A stretch of DNA of 64,000 nucleotides from CAVVKW01 sp963761705 (lineage in GTDB: Bacteria > Verrucomicrobiota > Verrucomicrobiia > Chthoniobacterales > JAATET01). The position numbers and the translations under genes are program-made. Location: contig CAVXHK010000002.1 in NCBI GenBank assembly GCA_963761705.1, forward strand, positions 1 to 64,000. The letters run 5' to 3'. A model generated the notes under the pieces. That model had not been told where the DNA came from. It saw nothing but the letters and a program-made list of their open reading frames with translations, and ran no database searches. This document shows, in pieces, positions 7,600 to 16,857 of the stretch; the first letter of the stretch is position 1; each line of letters starts with the position of its first letter.

Positions 7600-9789
7600 C
7601 TACCGCAGGAACGCCTCGTGCAGACCACCGTCGACGGTCACGACTTGCCCGGTCGTTTTGCTGAGCCGCTTGCTCACGAGCAAGAAGTAGGCCTCGGCCT
7701 GATCCGCTGGCGTGATCGGTGACTTGGTCAGCGTGCGATCCGCGTAGAACTGCGCGAGCTTCGTCACGAGCGACTCGGTCTCTTCGTCTTCGTGGTAGTC
7801 GATCTTGTACTTCGCCAGCGACCCGATCACCCGATCCCGTGGGAACATCGCCGAACCTTGAACGACGGTGGCCGGAGCGACGCCGTTGACGCGGACGAGC
7901 GGCGAAAGCTCGATGGCGAGCTCGCGAACGAGATGGTTCGCGGCAGCCTTCGACGTGTCGTAGGCGACGCTGCCCTTCTTCGCAACGGCGGCGTTCGCGC
8001 TGGTTGTCAGGACGAGGTTCCCGGTCAGACCCTGCTCCTTCCAAGTCTTGAACGCCTCGTCCGCCACGAAGTAACTCCCGCTCACGTTGATCGAGAACGT
8101 CAGCCCCCACTTCTCGTCCGGGATGTGCCCGGTCGTGTCGCTCGGGACAAAGATTCCCGCCGTCACGCAGATGTGATCGAACCCGCCGTAAGCCAGCGCG
8201 ACTTGATCCAACGTCGTGCGGATGCTCGCCCGGTCCGTGATGTTCGCGCCAAATCCGATCGCTGGCCCGCAACCACTCACGCCCGTCCCAGCGACGCCGA
8301 TCCCCTGCCCGTAGGCATCGGTGATCTCTTTCGCGGTCGCTTCCGCCGCCGCGGCGTTCAGGTCGACGCAGACGATCTGCGCGCCTTCTTTCACCAACCG
8401 GTGTGCCGTCTCCTTGCCGATGCCACTGCCGGCACCGATCACGACGACGACCTGCCGCGCGAGTTCCTTCTCGGCGGGCATCCGCTGCAGTTTCGCCTCC
8501 TCGAGAAGCCAATATTCGATGTCGAACGCCTCCTGCTGCGGCAGCGCGATGTATTCGTCGATGGCCTCGGCCCCACGCATCACTTCGACGGCGCAGTTGT
8601 AAAATTCAGCCGTCACCCGCGACTCGGACTTGTCCTTGCCCCAGGCGATCATGCCCAGGCCAGGAATGAGCACGACCGTCGGATTCGGGTCGCGCATCGC
8701 GGGCGAGTTGGCGTGTTTGCACTTCTCGTAGTAGGCCGCGTAGTCCTGGCGGTAATCTTCGAGGCCCTTCTCGAGCAGCTTCTTGAGGCCGTCGAGATCG
8801 CCCGAAGCCGGATCCCACGCGACGTAGAGCGGCTTGATCTTCGTCCGCAAAAAGTGGTCTGGGCAGCTCGTGCCCAGCTCGGCCAGACGGGGAGCGTCCT
8901 TCGAGTTCACGAACCGCAGGATCTTCTCATCGTCTTGAATCGTCCCGATGAACCGCTTCTGCTGCGACACCCGACCGCGCAACCACGGTGCGATGGCCGC
9001 GAAGACCTCGTTGCGCTTCGGCTGGTCGAGCGCCTCAAACTTCGCCCCGCCAAACGCCGCGGCGTCACCACCCTTGGCCGCGTATTTTTGATCGATGAAC
9101 TCGGACGCGATCTCGATGAATTCCAGCGTCTTGTCGTAGCAGGTCTTGTCGTCGTCGTCCCACGAGATGAACCCGTGTTGGCCCATCATGATCGCCGCCA
9201 CACCGGGATTGGCCTTTTCGATCTCCTGCATCGCCAGACCGAGTTCAAAACCCGGGCGCATCCATTCGACGTAGGCCATTTTCCCGCCGAAAATCTCTGC
9301 CGTCAGCTTCTCGCAATGCTTGCTGGCCGCGATGGCGATCACCGCGTTCGGGTGCATGTGATCAACGTGCTTCCCGGTCAGGAAGCTGTGCAGCGGCGTG
9401 TCGATGGACGACGGGCGCGGATTGAGGTTGAACGTCGTGTGCGTGAACATGCCGACCATCGCGTCCTCAGCCGGGGTCTTCAGGCCCTTCTCCGGACTCG
9501 CCGCGTAGAGCGGCTGCAGTGCGGCTAGCTTGTCCTGATACAGCGAGGAAAAATTCCCCCGCTTGGCGGTGCGAAGGTCACCACCGGACCCCTTCACCCA
9601 GAGCACCTCGACGGATTCGCCCGAGAGCGGATCCTTTTCCATGATCTTCGACGACGTGTTACCACCGCCGGTGTTCGTGATCCGCTGATCCGATCCGAGC
9701 AAATTCGAGCGGTAAACGAGGCGGTCGACGGGATCGAGCTTCGCGGCTTCGGTTTCGTTCCAACGATAATTAACGTGCTTTGGGTTCAT
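7600..9789 (-). CDS. Bifunctional rhamnulose-1-phosphate aldolase / short-chain dehydrogenase
   Basis: The 729-residue fusion has a class II aldolase half (residues about 1-430; NTGGGNTSSKIMEKD, HTTFNLNPRPSSIDTPLHSF, HMHPNAVIAIAASKH) and a short-chain dehydrogenase half (VVVIGAGSGIGKETAHRLV nucleotide motif; catalytic YDTSK). The known family splits rhamnulose-1-phosphate into dihydroxyacetone phosphate and L-lactaldehyde and then oxidises or reduces the aldehyde. It is divergent from the DeoR regulator and rhamnulokinase genes, which supports rhamnose (or fucose) catabolism. Confidence 0.9.
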   Translation of the reverse strand: MNPKHVNYRWNETEAAKLDPVDRLVYRSNLLGSDQRITNTGGGNTSSKIMEKDPLSGESVEVLWVKGSGGDLRTAKRGNFSSLYQDKLAALQPLYAASPEKGLKTPAEDAMVGMFTHTTFNLNPRPSSIDTPLHSFLTGKHVDHMHPNAVIAIAASKHCEKLTAEIFGGKMAYVEWMRPGFELGLAMQEIEKANPGVAAIMMGQHGFISWDDDDKTCYDKTLEFIEIASEFIDQKYAAKGGDAAAFGGAKFEALDQPKRNEVFAAIAPWLRGRVSQQKRFIGTIQDDEKILRFVNSKDAPRLAELGTSCPDHFLRTKIKPLYVAWDPASGDLDGLKKLLEKGLEDYRQDYAAYYEKCKHANSPAMRDPNPTVVLIPGLGMIAWGKDKSESRVTAEFYNCAVEVMRGAEAIDEYIALPQQEAFDIEYWLLEEAKLQRMPAEKELARQVVVVIGAGSGIGKETAHRLVKEGAQIVCVDLNAAAAEATAKEITDAYGQGIGVAGTGVSGCGPAIGFGANITDRASIRTTLDQVALAYGGFDHICVTAGIFVPSDTTGHIPDEKWGLTFSINVSGSYFVADEAFKTWKEQGLTGNLVLTTSANAAVAKKGSVAYDTSKAAANHLVRELAIELSPLVRVNGVAPATVVQGSAMFPRDRVIGSLAKYKIDYHEDEETESLVTKLAQFYADRTLTKSPITPADQAEAYFLLVSKRLSKTTGQVVTVDGGLHEAFLR

Positions 9790-9884
9790 GTGGGGATTTC
9801 TTTGTTTAATTGGGTTTCAATGCAAGTTGTGCGTTGACTTTCCCCCATAAGCAATCAAAAATCCACATTTACACGATTTTCTTC
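9790..9884. promoter_or_regulatory. Divergent control region between aldolase and DeoR genes
   Basis: This AT-rich 95-bp gap holds both promoters. An imperfect 16-bp inverted repeat, TGTGGGGATTTCTTTG at 9789-9804 facing CAATCAAAAATCCACA at 9852-9867, brackets the region and is a candidate operator pair for the adjacent DeoR-type repressor. The palindrome is visible; its use is inference. Confidence 0.35.
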
Positions 9885-10652
9885 ATGCTTGCCCCCGAAC
9901 GCCACCGCCGAATTCTCCAACTCGTTGGATCGAATGGTAGCGTGCGCACCGCCGAGGTCGCCCGGTCGCTCAGCGTGACCGAGGAGACCGTCCGCCGCGA
10001 CCTCGAGAAGCTCGAAACCGACGGGAAACTCAATCGCACCCACGGCGGCGCGATGCGCGGAGAGTCGGGGCGTCGCGATCTCCCATTCACGAGCCGCGAG
10101 TCGATGAACGTCGCCGAAAAACGCTCGATCGCCCGCCACGCGCTGCGGCACATCGAGACCGGCGACACCATTCTCCTCGACGCCAGCTCGACCGCGTTGG
10201 AACTCGCCCGCCAGCTCCCGGGCCGCGCCATCACCGTGCTGACCAACTCGCTCAAGGTCGCGTTCGAACTCTGCGAACGCGAGCACGTGACCGTCGTGAT
10301 GATCGGTGGCGTCGTCGGCGGGCGATCGCTCTCTTGCGTTGGTCCACTGTCCGACCACGCCATCGAGTGCTACAACGTTCAAAAGGCTTTCTTCTCCTGC
10401 CGCGGCGTCGATGCCGCCCGCGGCCTCAGCGAATCCGACGACGAACAGGCCCGCTTCAAACGCCGCATCCTCGCCCTCTCCGAGCGATCCTTCCTCCTCG
10501 CCGACCACACCAAGCTGTCGCTGCGCTCCTCCTTTTTCTTTGCCCACGCGTCCGAGATGGACATTCTCATCACGGATCGAGAACCCGCCCCCGACTTCTC
10601 CGAAGCGATGCGCGCTGGCGGGGTAGAAATCCAAATCGCTCCCCCCGAATGA
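9885..10652 (+). CDS. DeoR-family transcriptional regulator of the rhamnose/fucose genes
   Basis: The 255-residue protein starts MLAPERHRRILQLVGSNGSV, the usual DeoR N-terminus, followed by the helix-turn-helix (VRTAEVARSLSVTEETVRRD, LEKLETDGKLNRTHGGA). The C-terminal sugar-phosphate sensor domain has DASSTALELARQLPG and TNSLKVAFELCE. The ATG at 9885 is preferred to 9810 because the family begins at this point. The stop overlaps the rhamnulokinase start (ATGA), so regulator and kinase are translated together, and the divergent aldolase gene is the likely second target. Confidence 0.9.
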   Translation: MLAPERHRRILQLVGSNGSVRTAEVARSLSVTEETVRRDLEKLETDGKLNRTHGGAMRGESGRRDLPFTSRESMNVAEKRSIARHALRHIETGDTILLDASSTALELARQLPGRAITVLTNSLKVAFELCEREHVTVVMIGGVVGGRSLSCVGPLSDHAIECYNVQKAFFSCRGVDAARGLSESDDEQARFKRRILALSERSFLLADHTKLSLRSSFFFAHASEMDILITDREPAPDFSEAMRAGGVEIQIAPPE

Positions 10653-12127
10653 ATACCCGCCACGTTTGTCTCGCCGTCGACCTTGGAGCTGGCAGCGGTC
10701 GCGTCGTTGCTGGCGTCTTTGAAAATGGCCGCCTCGACCTCCACGTCGTCAACCGCTTCGCCAACGAACCCGTCCGCCTCGACGACGGCTGGCACTGGCA
10801 ATTCGACCGCCTCTTCGCCGAGATCCAGTCCGGCATCCGCGAGGCCATCAAGACTTTCGGCAGCGACGTCCGCTCCATCGGCGTCGATACGTGGGGCGTC
10901 GACTACGGCCTCCTCGACGCCGACGGCACGCTACTCGACGCGCCGATGCAATACCGCGACACCCGCACTGACGGTCTCATGGCGACCGCGTTCGAGCGGA
11001 TGCCCCGAGCCGAGATCTACGCGCGGACCGGCATCCAATTCATGTTCTTCAACACGCTCTTCCAGCTTCTCGCCGAAGCCCGCGGGCCGAAGAACCGGTT
11101 CGACGGTGCCGAGAGCCTCCTTTTCCTCCCCGACCTCATCAACTACCGCCTCACCGGCAAGCAGGCCACCGAGCGTTCCATCGCCAGCACCGGCCAGCTC
11201 CTCACCGCCGCAACGCAGGATTGGGACCTCCCGATCATCGAGGCAATGGGCCTACCGGAGCGGATCTTCGGTCGACTCGTCGACGCTGGCACGGAACTCG
11301 GCCCGCTCCTCCCCGCCATCGCCGCTTCCCCGGGGGCGGACCCAATCCGCGTTATCGTCTCCGCCGGGCACGACACCGCCAGCGCCGTCGCGGGCGTGCC
11401 CGCCGCGGGCCCGGAACCCGTCTTTCTCAGCTCCGGAACGTGGTCACTTCTCGGTCGGGAACTCGCCTCTCCAGTCATCACCGACGCGGGTTACGAAGCG
11501 GGATTCTCCAACGAAAGCGGTGTCTTCGGCTCGACTCGCTACCTCAAGAACATCGCTGGCCTCTGGCTGCTCCAGGAATGCAAACGCCACTGGGACGCCG
11601 CCGGAAGCACCCTCGACTTCGCCGCGCTCGTCGCCGCCGCGGACGCCGCGCCCGCCTTCGCCGCGATCCTCGACCCCGACGATCCCACTTTCCAGTCACC
11701 CGAGCACATGCCGACCGCCATCGCGGACTACCTCCAGCGCACCGGCCAGCCGGTCCTCACCGCACCCGGCGACGTCTCCCGTCTCATCCTCGAAGGCCTC
11801 GCTCTCCGCTACCACCTCGCCACCAAACAACTCGCCACCCTCACCGACCGCCCCATCGAGCGTATTCACATCGTCGGCGGCGGTTCGCAGAACAATTTGC
11901 TCAACCAATTCACCGCCGACGCGACCGGGTGCACCGTCATCGCCGGGCCGATCGAAGCCACCTCGGCGGGCAACATTCTCATGCAGCTCTACGCCCTCGG
12001 AGAGATTTCTTCCCTCGCCGAAGGTCGCGACCTCATCCGCCGCTCGTTCGAAACCGTTACCTTCAAGCCACGCGACACCGCCGCTTGGTCCGAGGCCAAC
12101 GCCCGTTTTTCAAAACTCATTTCGTAA
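10649..12127 (+). CDS. rhaB: Rhamnulokinase (FGGY family)
   Basis: The 492-residue protein has the FGGY-kinase phosphate-1 motif (CLAVDLGAGSGRVVAGVF), the rhamnulokinase-like segments GVDTWGVDYGLLDADG and NTLFQLLAEARG, and the C-terminal adenosine motif IHIVGGGSQNNLLNQFTAD. It would phosphorylate L-rhamnulose, and fuculose is an alternative substrate given the FucU gene downstream. The start overlaps the regulator stop by 4 bp. Confidence 0.9.
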   Translation: MNTRHVCLAVDLGAGSGRVVAGVFENGRLDLHVVNRFANEPVRLDDGWHWQFDRLFAEIQSGIREAIKTFGSDVRSIGVDTWGVDYGLLDADGTLLDAPMQYRDTRTDGLMATAFERMPRAEIYARTGIQFMFFNTLFQLLAEARGPKNRFDGAESLLFLPDLINYRLTGKQATERSIASTGQLLTAATQDWDLPIIEAMGLPERIFGRLVDAGTELGPLLPAIAASPGADPIRVIVSAGHDTASAVAGVPAAGPEPVFLSSGTWSLLGRELASPVITDAGYEAGFSNESGVFGSTRYLKNIAGLWLLQECKRHWDAAGSTLDFAALVAAADAAPAFAAILDPDDPTFQSPEHMPTAIADYLQRTGQPVLTAPGDVSRLILEGLALRYHLATKQLATLTDRPIERIHIVGGGSQNNLLNQFTADATGCTVIAGPIEATSAGNILMQLYALGEISSLAEGRDLIRRSFETVTFKPRDTAAWSEANARFSKLIS

Positions 12128-12140
12128 TTCTTCGCCCGCC

Positions 12141-13640
12141 ATGAACTACAACTCCCACATTGACGATCCCGACGTCGTCCTCATCGGTAGCGGCGTCATG
12201 TCCGCCAACCTCGGCGCGCTCCTCAAGCGTCTCTCGCCCGATTTAAAGATTCAGGTCTACGAAGTCACCGCCGACGCCGCGCAAGAAAGCTCGAACGGCT
12301 GGAACAACGCCGGCACCGGCCACGCGGGCATCTGCGAGCTGAGCTACACGCCCCACCGCGAAGCCGACGGCACCGTCGACGCTTCCCGCGTGATCGGCAT
12401 CTTCGAGCAGTTCGAGGCCTCCCGCCAATTCTGGGCCACCGCCGTCGCCGACGGCATGGTCGAGAACCCGAAAGAATTCATCAATCCCGTCCCCCACCTC
12501 AGCTTCGTCCACGGCGACGAGCAAGTCGACTTCCTCGAAGCCCGCCACGCTGCCATGTCGGCGCATCATTTCTTCGCGTCGATGGAATACTCGACCGACC
12601 GCGAGACGATTGGCCACTGGTCTCCGCTCCTCACCAACGGCCGCAACGACGTCCCGATCGCGGCCACCAAGATGGACGCCGGCACCGACGTGAATTTCGG
12701 CGCGATCTCCCAGAAACTCATCGCCTGGCTCGCCGACCAACCCGGCTGCGGCGTCGCCTCCGGCCACCGCGTCACCGACCTGACCCGCACCTCAACCGGG
12801 TGGGATCTCAAGGTTAAGGAACTCGCCACCGGCTCGATCCGCCGCACCGGCGCAAAGTTTGTCTTCGTCGGTGCCGGCGGCGGCAGCCTCCCGCTTCTGC
12901 AAAAAGCCGGTATCCCCGAAGCCAAGGGCCTCGGCGGATTCCCCATCGGCGGCCAATGGCTCGTCTGCGACGTCCCCGAGATCGTCGCTCAACACCAGGC
13001 CAAGGTCTACGGGCAAGCCCTCGACGCCGCGCCGACCATGGCCGTCCCCCACCTCGACACCCGCATCCTCGACGGCAAGAAGACCCTCCTCTTCGGCCCG
13101 TTCGCGGCGTGGACGACCAAGTTTCTCCACAAGGAAGGCAGCTACCTCGACCTCCCGCTCTCGGTTAAAGCCGACAATCTCGCGACCCTCGTCAAAATCG
13201 GCATCCACAACCTCGACCTCGTCCGCTACCTCATCCAGCAAGGCACCCAGAGCATGCAGGACCGCATGGACGTCCTCCACGTCTTCTATCCCGCCGCCGA
13301 GGCGAAGGATTGGAAACTCATCGACGCCGGCATCCGGGTCCAAGCCATCAAGAAGACCGACGGCGAGGCCGGCATCGTCCACTACGGCACGGAGGTCATC
13401 ACCGACGCCGACCGCACGATTTCCGCGCTCCTCGGCGCATCGCCCGGGGCCTCCGTCTCCGTTCATATCGTCCTAGAGGTCGTCAAAAAATGCTTCCCGC
13501 AGCTCCTTGAGACCGCCGAAGGCCAGGCTCGCATGAAAGAACTCATCCCGACTTGGGACGTCGACATCAAGCAAGCCGAAAACGCCGACTACTACCGCGA
13601 AGTCGCTGCCAAGGCCACCGAGCGCCTTCAACTCAACTAA
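12141..13640 (+). CDS. mqo: Malate:quinone oxidoreductase
   Basis: The 499-residue flavoprotein begins with an FAD-binding fold (DVVLIGSGVMSANLGALLK) and has the family segments SSNGWNNAGTGHAGICELSY, PHLSFVHGDE and LFGPFAAWTTKFL. The enzyme oxidises malate to oxaloacetate at the membrane and passes electrons to quinone in the citric acid cycle. It lies 13 bp after rhamnulokinase and 9 bp before fucU, so it is probably co-transcribed with sugar catabolism genes, an unusual place for it. Confidence 0.92.
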   Translation: MNYNSHIDDPDVVLIGSGVMSANLGALLKRLSPDLKIQVYEVTADAAQESSNGWNNAGTGHAGICELSYTPHREADGTVDASRVIGIFEQFEASRQFWATAVADGMVENPKEFINPVPHLSFVHGDEQVDFLEARHAAMSAHHFFASMEYSTDRETIGHWSPLLTNGRNDVPIAATKMDAGTDVNFGAISQKLIAWLADQPGCGVASGHRVTDLTRTSTGWDLKVKELATGSIRRTGAKFVFVGAGGGSLPLLQKAGIPEAKGLGGFPIGGQWLVCDVPEIVAQHQAKVYGQALDAAPTMAVPHLDTRILDGKKTLLFGPFAAWTTKFLHKEGSYLDLPLSVKADNLATLVKIGIHNLDLVRYLIQQGTQSMQDRMDVLHVFYPAAEAKDWKLIDAGIRVQAIKKTDGEAGIVHYGTEVITDADRTISALLGASPGASVSVHIVLEVVKKCFPQLLETAEGQARMKELIPTWDVDIKQAENADYYREVAAKATERLQLN

Positions 13641-13649
13641 AGCGCCCCC

Positions 13650-14078
13650 ATGCTCCGCGGGATCTCCCCCCTCATCAGTCCAGACCTCCTCGCCACGCTC
13701 GCCCGCATGGGCCACGGCGACGAGATCATCCTCGCCGACGCGCACTTCCCCGGCGACACGATGAACGCCCGCGTCATCCGCGCCGACGGTCTCCGCATCC
13801 CCGATCTCCTCTCCGCGATCATGCCCCTCTTCGTGCCAGACCAATACTCCGCGCATCCCCTGGCCATGATGGCCGCAGTCCCCGGCGACAAACTCGATGC
13901 CGCCGTCGAGGAGTCCTACCTCGCCGCCATCCGCGACACCTGGCCCGACATCGCCCCGGTCGAACGCGTCGAACGCTTCGCCTTCTACGAACGAGCCCAC
14001 GCCGCGTTCGCCGTCGTCATGACCGGCGAGACCGCCAAATACGGCAACATCGCGCTCCGCAAAGGCGTCACGACCTGA
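13650..14078 (+). CDS. fucU: FucU/RbsD-family sugar mutarotase
   Basis: The 142-residue protein matches the FucU family: LATLARMGHGDEIILADAHFP near the start, the DQYSAHPLAMMAAVPGD middle, and ETAKYGNIALRKGV at the end. The known role is anomer interconversion of L-fucose (and related 6-deoxysugars), feeding the isomerase. Its place behind rhamnulokinase supports a deoxysugar pathway. No isomerase gene (rhaA/fucI) is seen in the window. Confidence 0.88.
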   Translation: MLRGISPLISPDLLATLARMGHGDEIILADAHFPGDTMNARVIRADGLRIPDLLSAIMPLFVPDQYSAHPLAMMAAVPGDKLDAAVEESYLAAIRDTWPDIAPVERVERFAFYERAHAAFAVVMTGETAKYGNIALRKGVTT

Positions 14079-14081
14079 GCG

Positions 14082-14555
14082 ATGCGCCTCGCCCTCCTCG
14101 CGACGGCGCTTCTCGTCCATTTGCTCCACGCCGGCCCGGCCTCCGAGCAGTTAGCGAAATACTCCCAATCCCTCCGGGACAAGTTCCCCAACATCCCAGT
14201 CATCACCACCGCCGAACTCGCCGCGCTCAATCCGCCGCCTCTCCTCCTCGACGCGCGGAGCGAGCGGGAATTTGCCGTCAGCCACCTCGCTACCGCCCGA
14301 CGTTTCACCGGCGAGATTTCCGCCGCCCCGGATCACCCCATCGTCGTGTACTGCTCAGTCGGCTACCGCTCGGCGTTGGTCGTCCGCAAACTCAACGCCG
14401 CAGGATTCACGAACGTCCGCAACCTCGAAGGCTCGATCTTCGCTTGGGCCAACGAGAGTCGACCCCTCGTCGACGCCGACGGCCCGACCAAAGACGTCCA
14501 CCCGTTCAATTTTCTTTGGGCGCGCTATCTCGAGCGGCCCGCGCCCCCGCCTTGA
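14082..14555 (+). CDS. Exported rhodanese-domain protein
   Basis: The 157-residue protein has a short signal-like N-terminus (MRLALLATALLVHLLHA) and a single rhodanese fold with PPLLLDARSEREFAVSHL and the active-site loop VYCSVGYRS, whose Cys would carry persulfide. It starts 4 bp after fucU, so it ends the same operon. The sulfur substrate and the reason for the link to sugar genes are unknown. Confidence 0.8.
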   Translation: MRLALLATALLVHLLHAGPASEQLAKYSQSLRDKFPNIPVITTAELAALNPPPLLLDARSEREFAVSHLATARRFTGEISAAPDHPIVVYCSVGYRSALVVRKLNAAGFTNVRNLEGSIFAWANESRPLVDADGPTKDVHPFNFLWARYLERPAPPP

Positions 14556-14615
14556 ATAACGAAAAGCGGGTCCTACCACGTAGGGCACGAAAAGCCCGAT
14601 CGACCGATCCGATCG

Positions 14616-15728
14616 TCACGCCGCGTCGGCCAGCGCCTGCCCGAGAGCGTTCAGGACGATATCGACGTTATCGCTCGTCGACGACTCGCCCATCAACCCG
14701 ATCCGCCAGACCTTCCCCTTGAGCGGCCCCAGCCCCGCGCCGACTTCGATCCCGAAGTCGTGCAGCAGATGCATCCGCACCCTCGCCTCGTCGACCTCCT
14801 CGGGCACGGTCACGCTGTTTAGCTGCCAAAGCTGGTGACCCGGCTGCGAGGCGATCTCGAGATCCAGTTCGGCGAGACCGGTCTTCAATTTGTGGTGATT
14901 CCGCTCGTGGCGCGCGAAGCGTTCTTCCAATCCCTCATCGAGCACCAGCCGCAGCGCCTCGTGCAACGCGTAGTTCATCGAGATCGGAGCCGTGTGGTGA
15001 TACGCCCGCTCCGTCCCCCAGTAGGAGGCCAGCAGATTCACGTCCAGATACCAGCTCTGCACTTTCGTTTTCCGCGACGTCGCTTTCTCCATCGCGCGCT
15101 CACTCAAAGAGACCGGTGACAACCCGGGCGGGCAGGAAAGACATTTCTGGGTACCGCTGTAGACCGCGTCCACGCCCCACTCGTCCAGCTTGACCGGACA
15201 CCCCGCCAGCGACGTGACCGTATCGATGAGCAGCATCGCCCCCGCTTCCTTCGCGACTTTCGAGATCGGCTCGATTGGCGTCAGCGCTCCCGTCGACGTC
15301 TCGGCGTGAACGACACCGATCAATTTAGGATTCCGGCCCTCGATTGCCTTCGCCACGGCCTCCGCCGTGATAACGCGTCCCCATTCCGCCTCAACTTTGA
15401 TGACGTCCGCACCGCAACGCGACGCCACGTCGGCCATCCGCCCACCGAACACGCCATTCACGCAGACGACCACCTCGTCACCCGGCTCGACCAGATTGAC
15501 CAGACAGAACTCCATCCCCGCACTGCCCGTGCCGCTGACCGGGAACGTCATCCGATTTTTCGTCTGAAAAACCTCCCGCAGTCCCGCCTTGATTTGCTCC
15601 ATCATGTCGACAAAGGCCGGGTCGAGGTGACCAATCAGCGGCTTCGCCATGGCTTCCAGGATCGACGGCGCGACCATGCTGGGTCCGGGACCAAGGAGGA
15701 GACGGGAGGGGGGGTGGAAAGGTTCCAT
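14616..15728 (-). CDS. Class V aminotransferase, alanine-glyoxylate / serine-glyoxylate type
   Basis: The 370-residue PLP enzyme begins MEPFHPPSRLLLGPGPSMV, with the GPGP phosphate/substrate loop. The middle has GTGSAGMEFCLVNLVEPGD, the PLP-region LIDTVTSLAGCPVKLDEWG and the lysine loop YSGTQKCLSCPPGLSPV. Family members transaminate glyoxylate with alanine or serine. The start at 15728 is chosen over 15878 because homologues begin at this motif and the upstream extension overlaps the HdeD gene. Confidence 0.85.
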   Translation of the reverse strand: MEPFHPPSRLLLGPGPSMVAPSILEAMAKPLIGHLDPAFVDMMEQIKAGLREVFQTKNRMTFPVSGTGSAGMEFCLVNLVEPGDEVVVCVNGVFGGRMADVASRCGADVIKVEAEWGRVITAEAVAKAIEGRNPKLIGVVHAETSTGALTPIEPISKVAKEAGAMLLIDTVTSLAGCPVKLDEWGVDAVYSGTQKCLSCPPGLSPVSLSERAMEKATSRKTKVQSWYLDVNLLASYWGTERAYHHTAPISMNYALHEALRLVLDEGLEERFARHERNHHKLKTGLAELDLEIASQPGHQLWQLNSVTVPEEVDEARVRMHLLHDFGIEVGAGLGPLKGKVWRIGLMGESSTSDNVDIVLNALGQALADAA

Positions 15729-15765
15729 GAGGCTCGGGAGGTCGAAGATCGAAAAGGTCGAAAGG

Positions 15766-16320
15766 TTAACTTGGCTTCGCGGCGCTCGCGAGGGCGAGAA
15801 GCGTAATGCCGTAAAAGATGGAGTTGATCCCGTAGAGCAACCCGATGATCGCTGGAGCGTCACTCGGAAAGCCCGCAAAGATCATGATGCCGAGCACGAA
15901 GGCGACGATCCCGTTGACGAGCATCATCCCCTTCGGACGACCACTTGGGCCGCGGAAGCTGCCGATCGCAAAAACGAGGCCCTCCGCAATGAAGAAAATC
16001 CCCAGGACGATCGCGAGCGACAAGACACCCGCCGTCGGATCGAGCAGCAGCATCAGGCCGACAACCAGCCGGACAACCGCCAAAACCACCGAAGTCACCC
16101 GGTGGTGCTTCTCCTGCCCAAAGATCACCGCACCGATCGAAAACACCCCGCTGATCACGCAGAAGATCCCGATCACTTGCGCGATTGCCAGCGCAGCGAT
16201 GATCGGAAGCGCGATCGCGAAGACCCCGACCAGCAGCGAGACGACACCGAAGAAAATAAACCACCCCCGGCCCTTGGGCAGGAGGGTTTTCGCGGCGGGG
16301 GGGAGGTCAGTGGCGTCCAT
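15766..16320 (-). CDS. HdeD-family membrane protein (DUF308)
   Basis: The 184-residue protein has six hydrophobic segments arranged as the short repeats of the HdeD family (GVVSLLVGVFAIALPIIAAL, LLLDPTAGVLSLAIVLGIFF, GIVAFVLGIMIFAGFP). HdeD is an inner-membrane protein associated with acid resistance in enterobacteria; in other phyla its role is not established. The start MDATDLPP at 16320 precedes the first soluble stretch. Confidence 0.8.
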   Translation of the reverse strand: MDATDLPPAAKTLLPKGRGWFIFFGVVSLLVGVFAIALPIIAALAIAQVIGIFCVISGVFSIGAVIFGQEKHHRVTSVVLAVVRLVVGLMLLLDPTAGVLSLAIVLGIFFIAEGLVFAIGSFRGPSGRPKGMMLVNGIVAFVLGIMIFAGFPSDAPAIIGLLYGINSIFYGITLLALASAAKPS

Positions 16321-16429
16321 ATCGTTCAAGTAATAAGCTTCGGCTGGCGCTCCGTCAAAAGCGGATTCACCGTTCGGTTCTCGTTTCCGGCACGCCTTGA
16401 CAGGCCAAGGCCCCAGGCGCTCCGTCGGA

Positions 16430-16790
16430 GGCATCATGGCTTGTTCGACGATCAGTTGGTCAAACGTTCTCTCCTTCGCCGCGCTCTACGGCTTGGCACA
16501 CCTCGGATCGCTCCAGCCACGAACGCATCGGGCGAGGCCTCCGTCAGCGCCCTCCCTCCGGACGGCGCCCGCGTCATCTACGTCGGCAACTTGCGGTCGA
16601 GTGATTTTGAACTCTTCTCGGCATCGACCTCCGGGGAGAACACTCAGGTCCGCCTCGCCAAGGCGACGCCCAGCTTCATTTCCAACGTGGCTTTTTTTCG
16701 ACTTCGGACCAGACGGCCAAACGCCCATCTTCACCGGCGATTTCCTTGTCGATCAAAGTTCGCGTCATCCGCAAAGCCCGGTAGGGCGGT
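16430..16790 (+). pseudogene. Decayed PD40/TolB-like propeller fragment
   Basis: The 16321-16857 stretch contains no intact gene. One frame encodes PPDGARVIYVGNLRSSDFEL and FSASTSGENTQVRLAKA, typical of PD40 beta-propeller blades. It then breaks at a run of seven T (16690-16696): deleting one T restores AFFDFGPDGQTPIFTGDF. A final frame ends IKVRVIRKAR-stop at 16752-16784, like the Arg-rich ends of the genes at 4574 and 6652. No start or complete protein is present, so it is called a remnant. Confidence 0.45.
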
Positions 16791-16857
16791 CAGTCCCCTG
16801 CCCGCCCCGACCATTCCCCAGCGCGCCGCCACGCCGCCAACCTCCCTCGCCCCCCCG

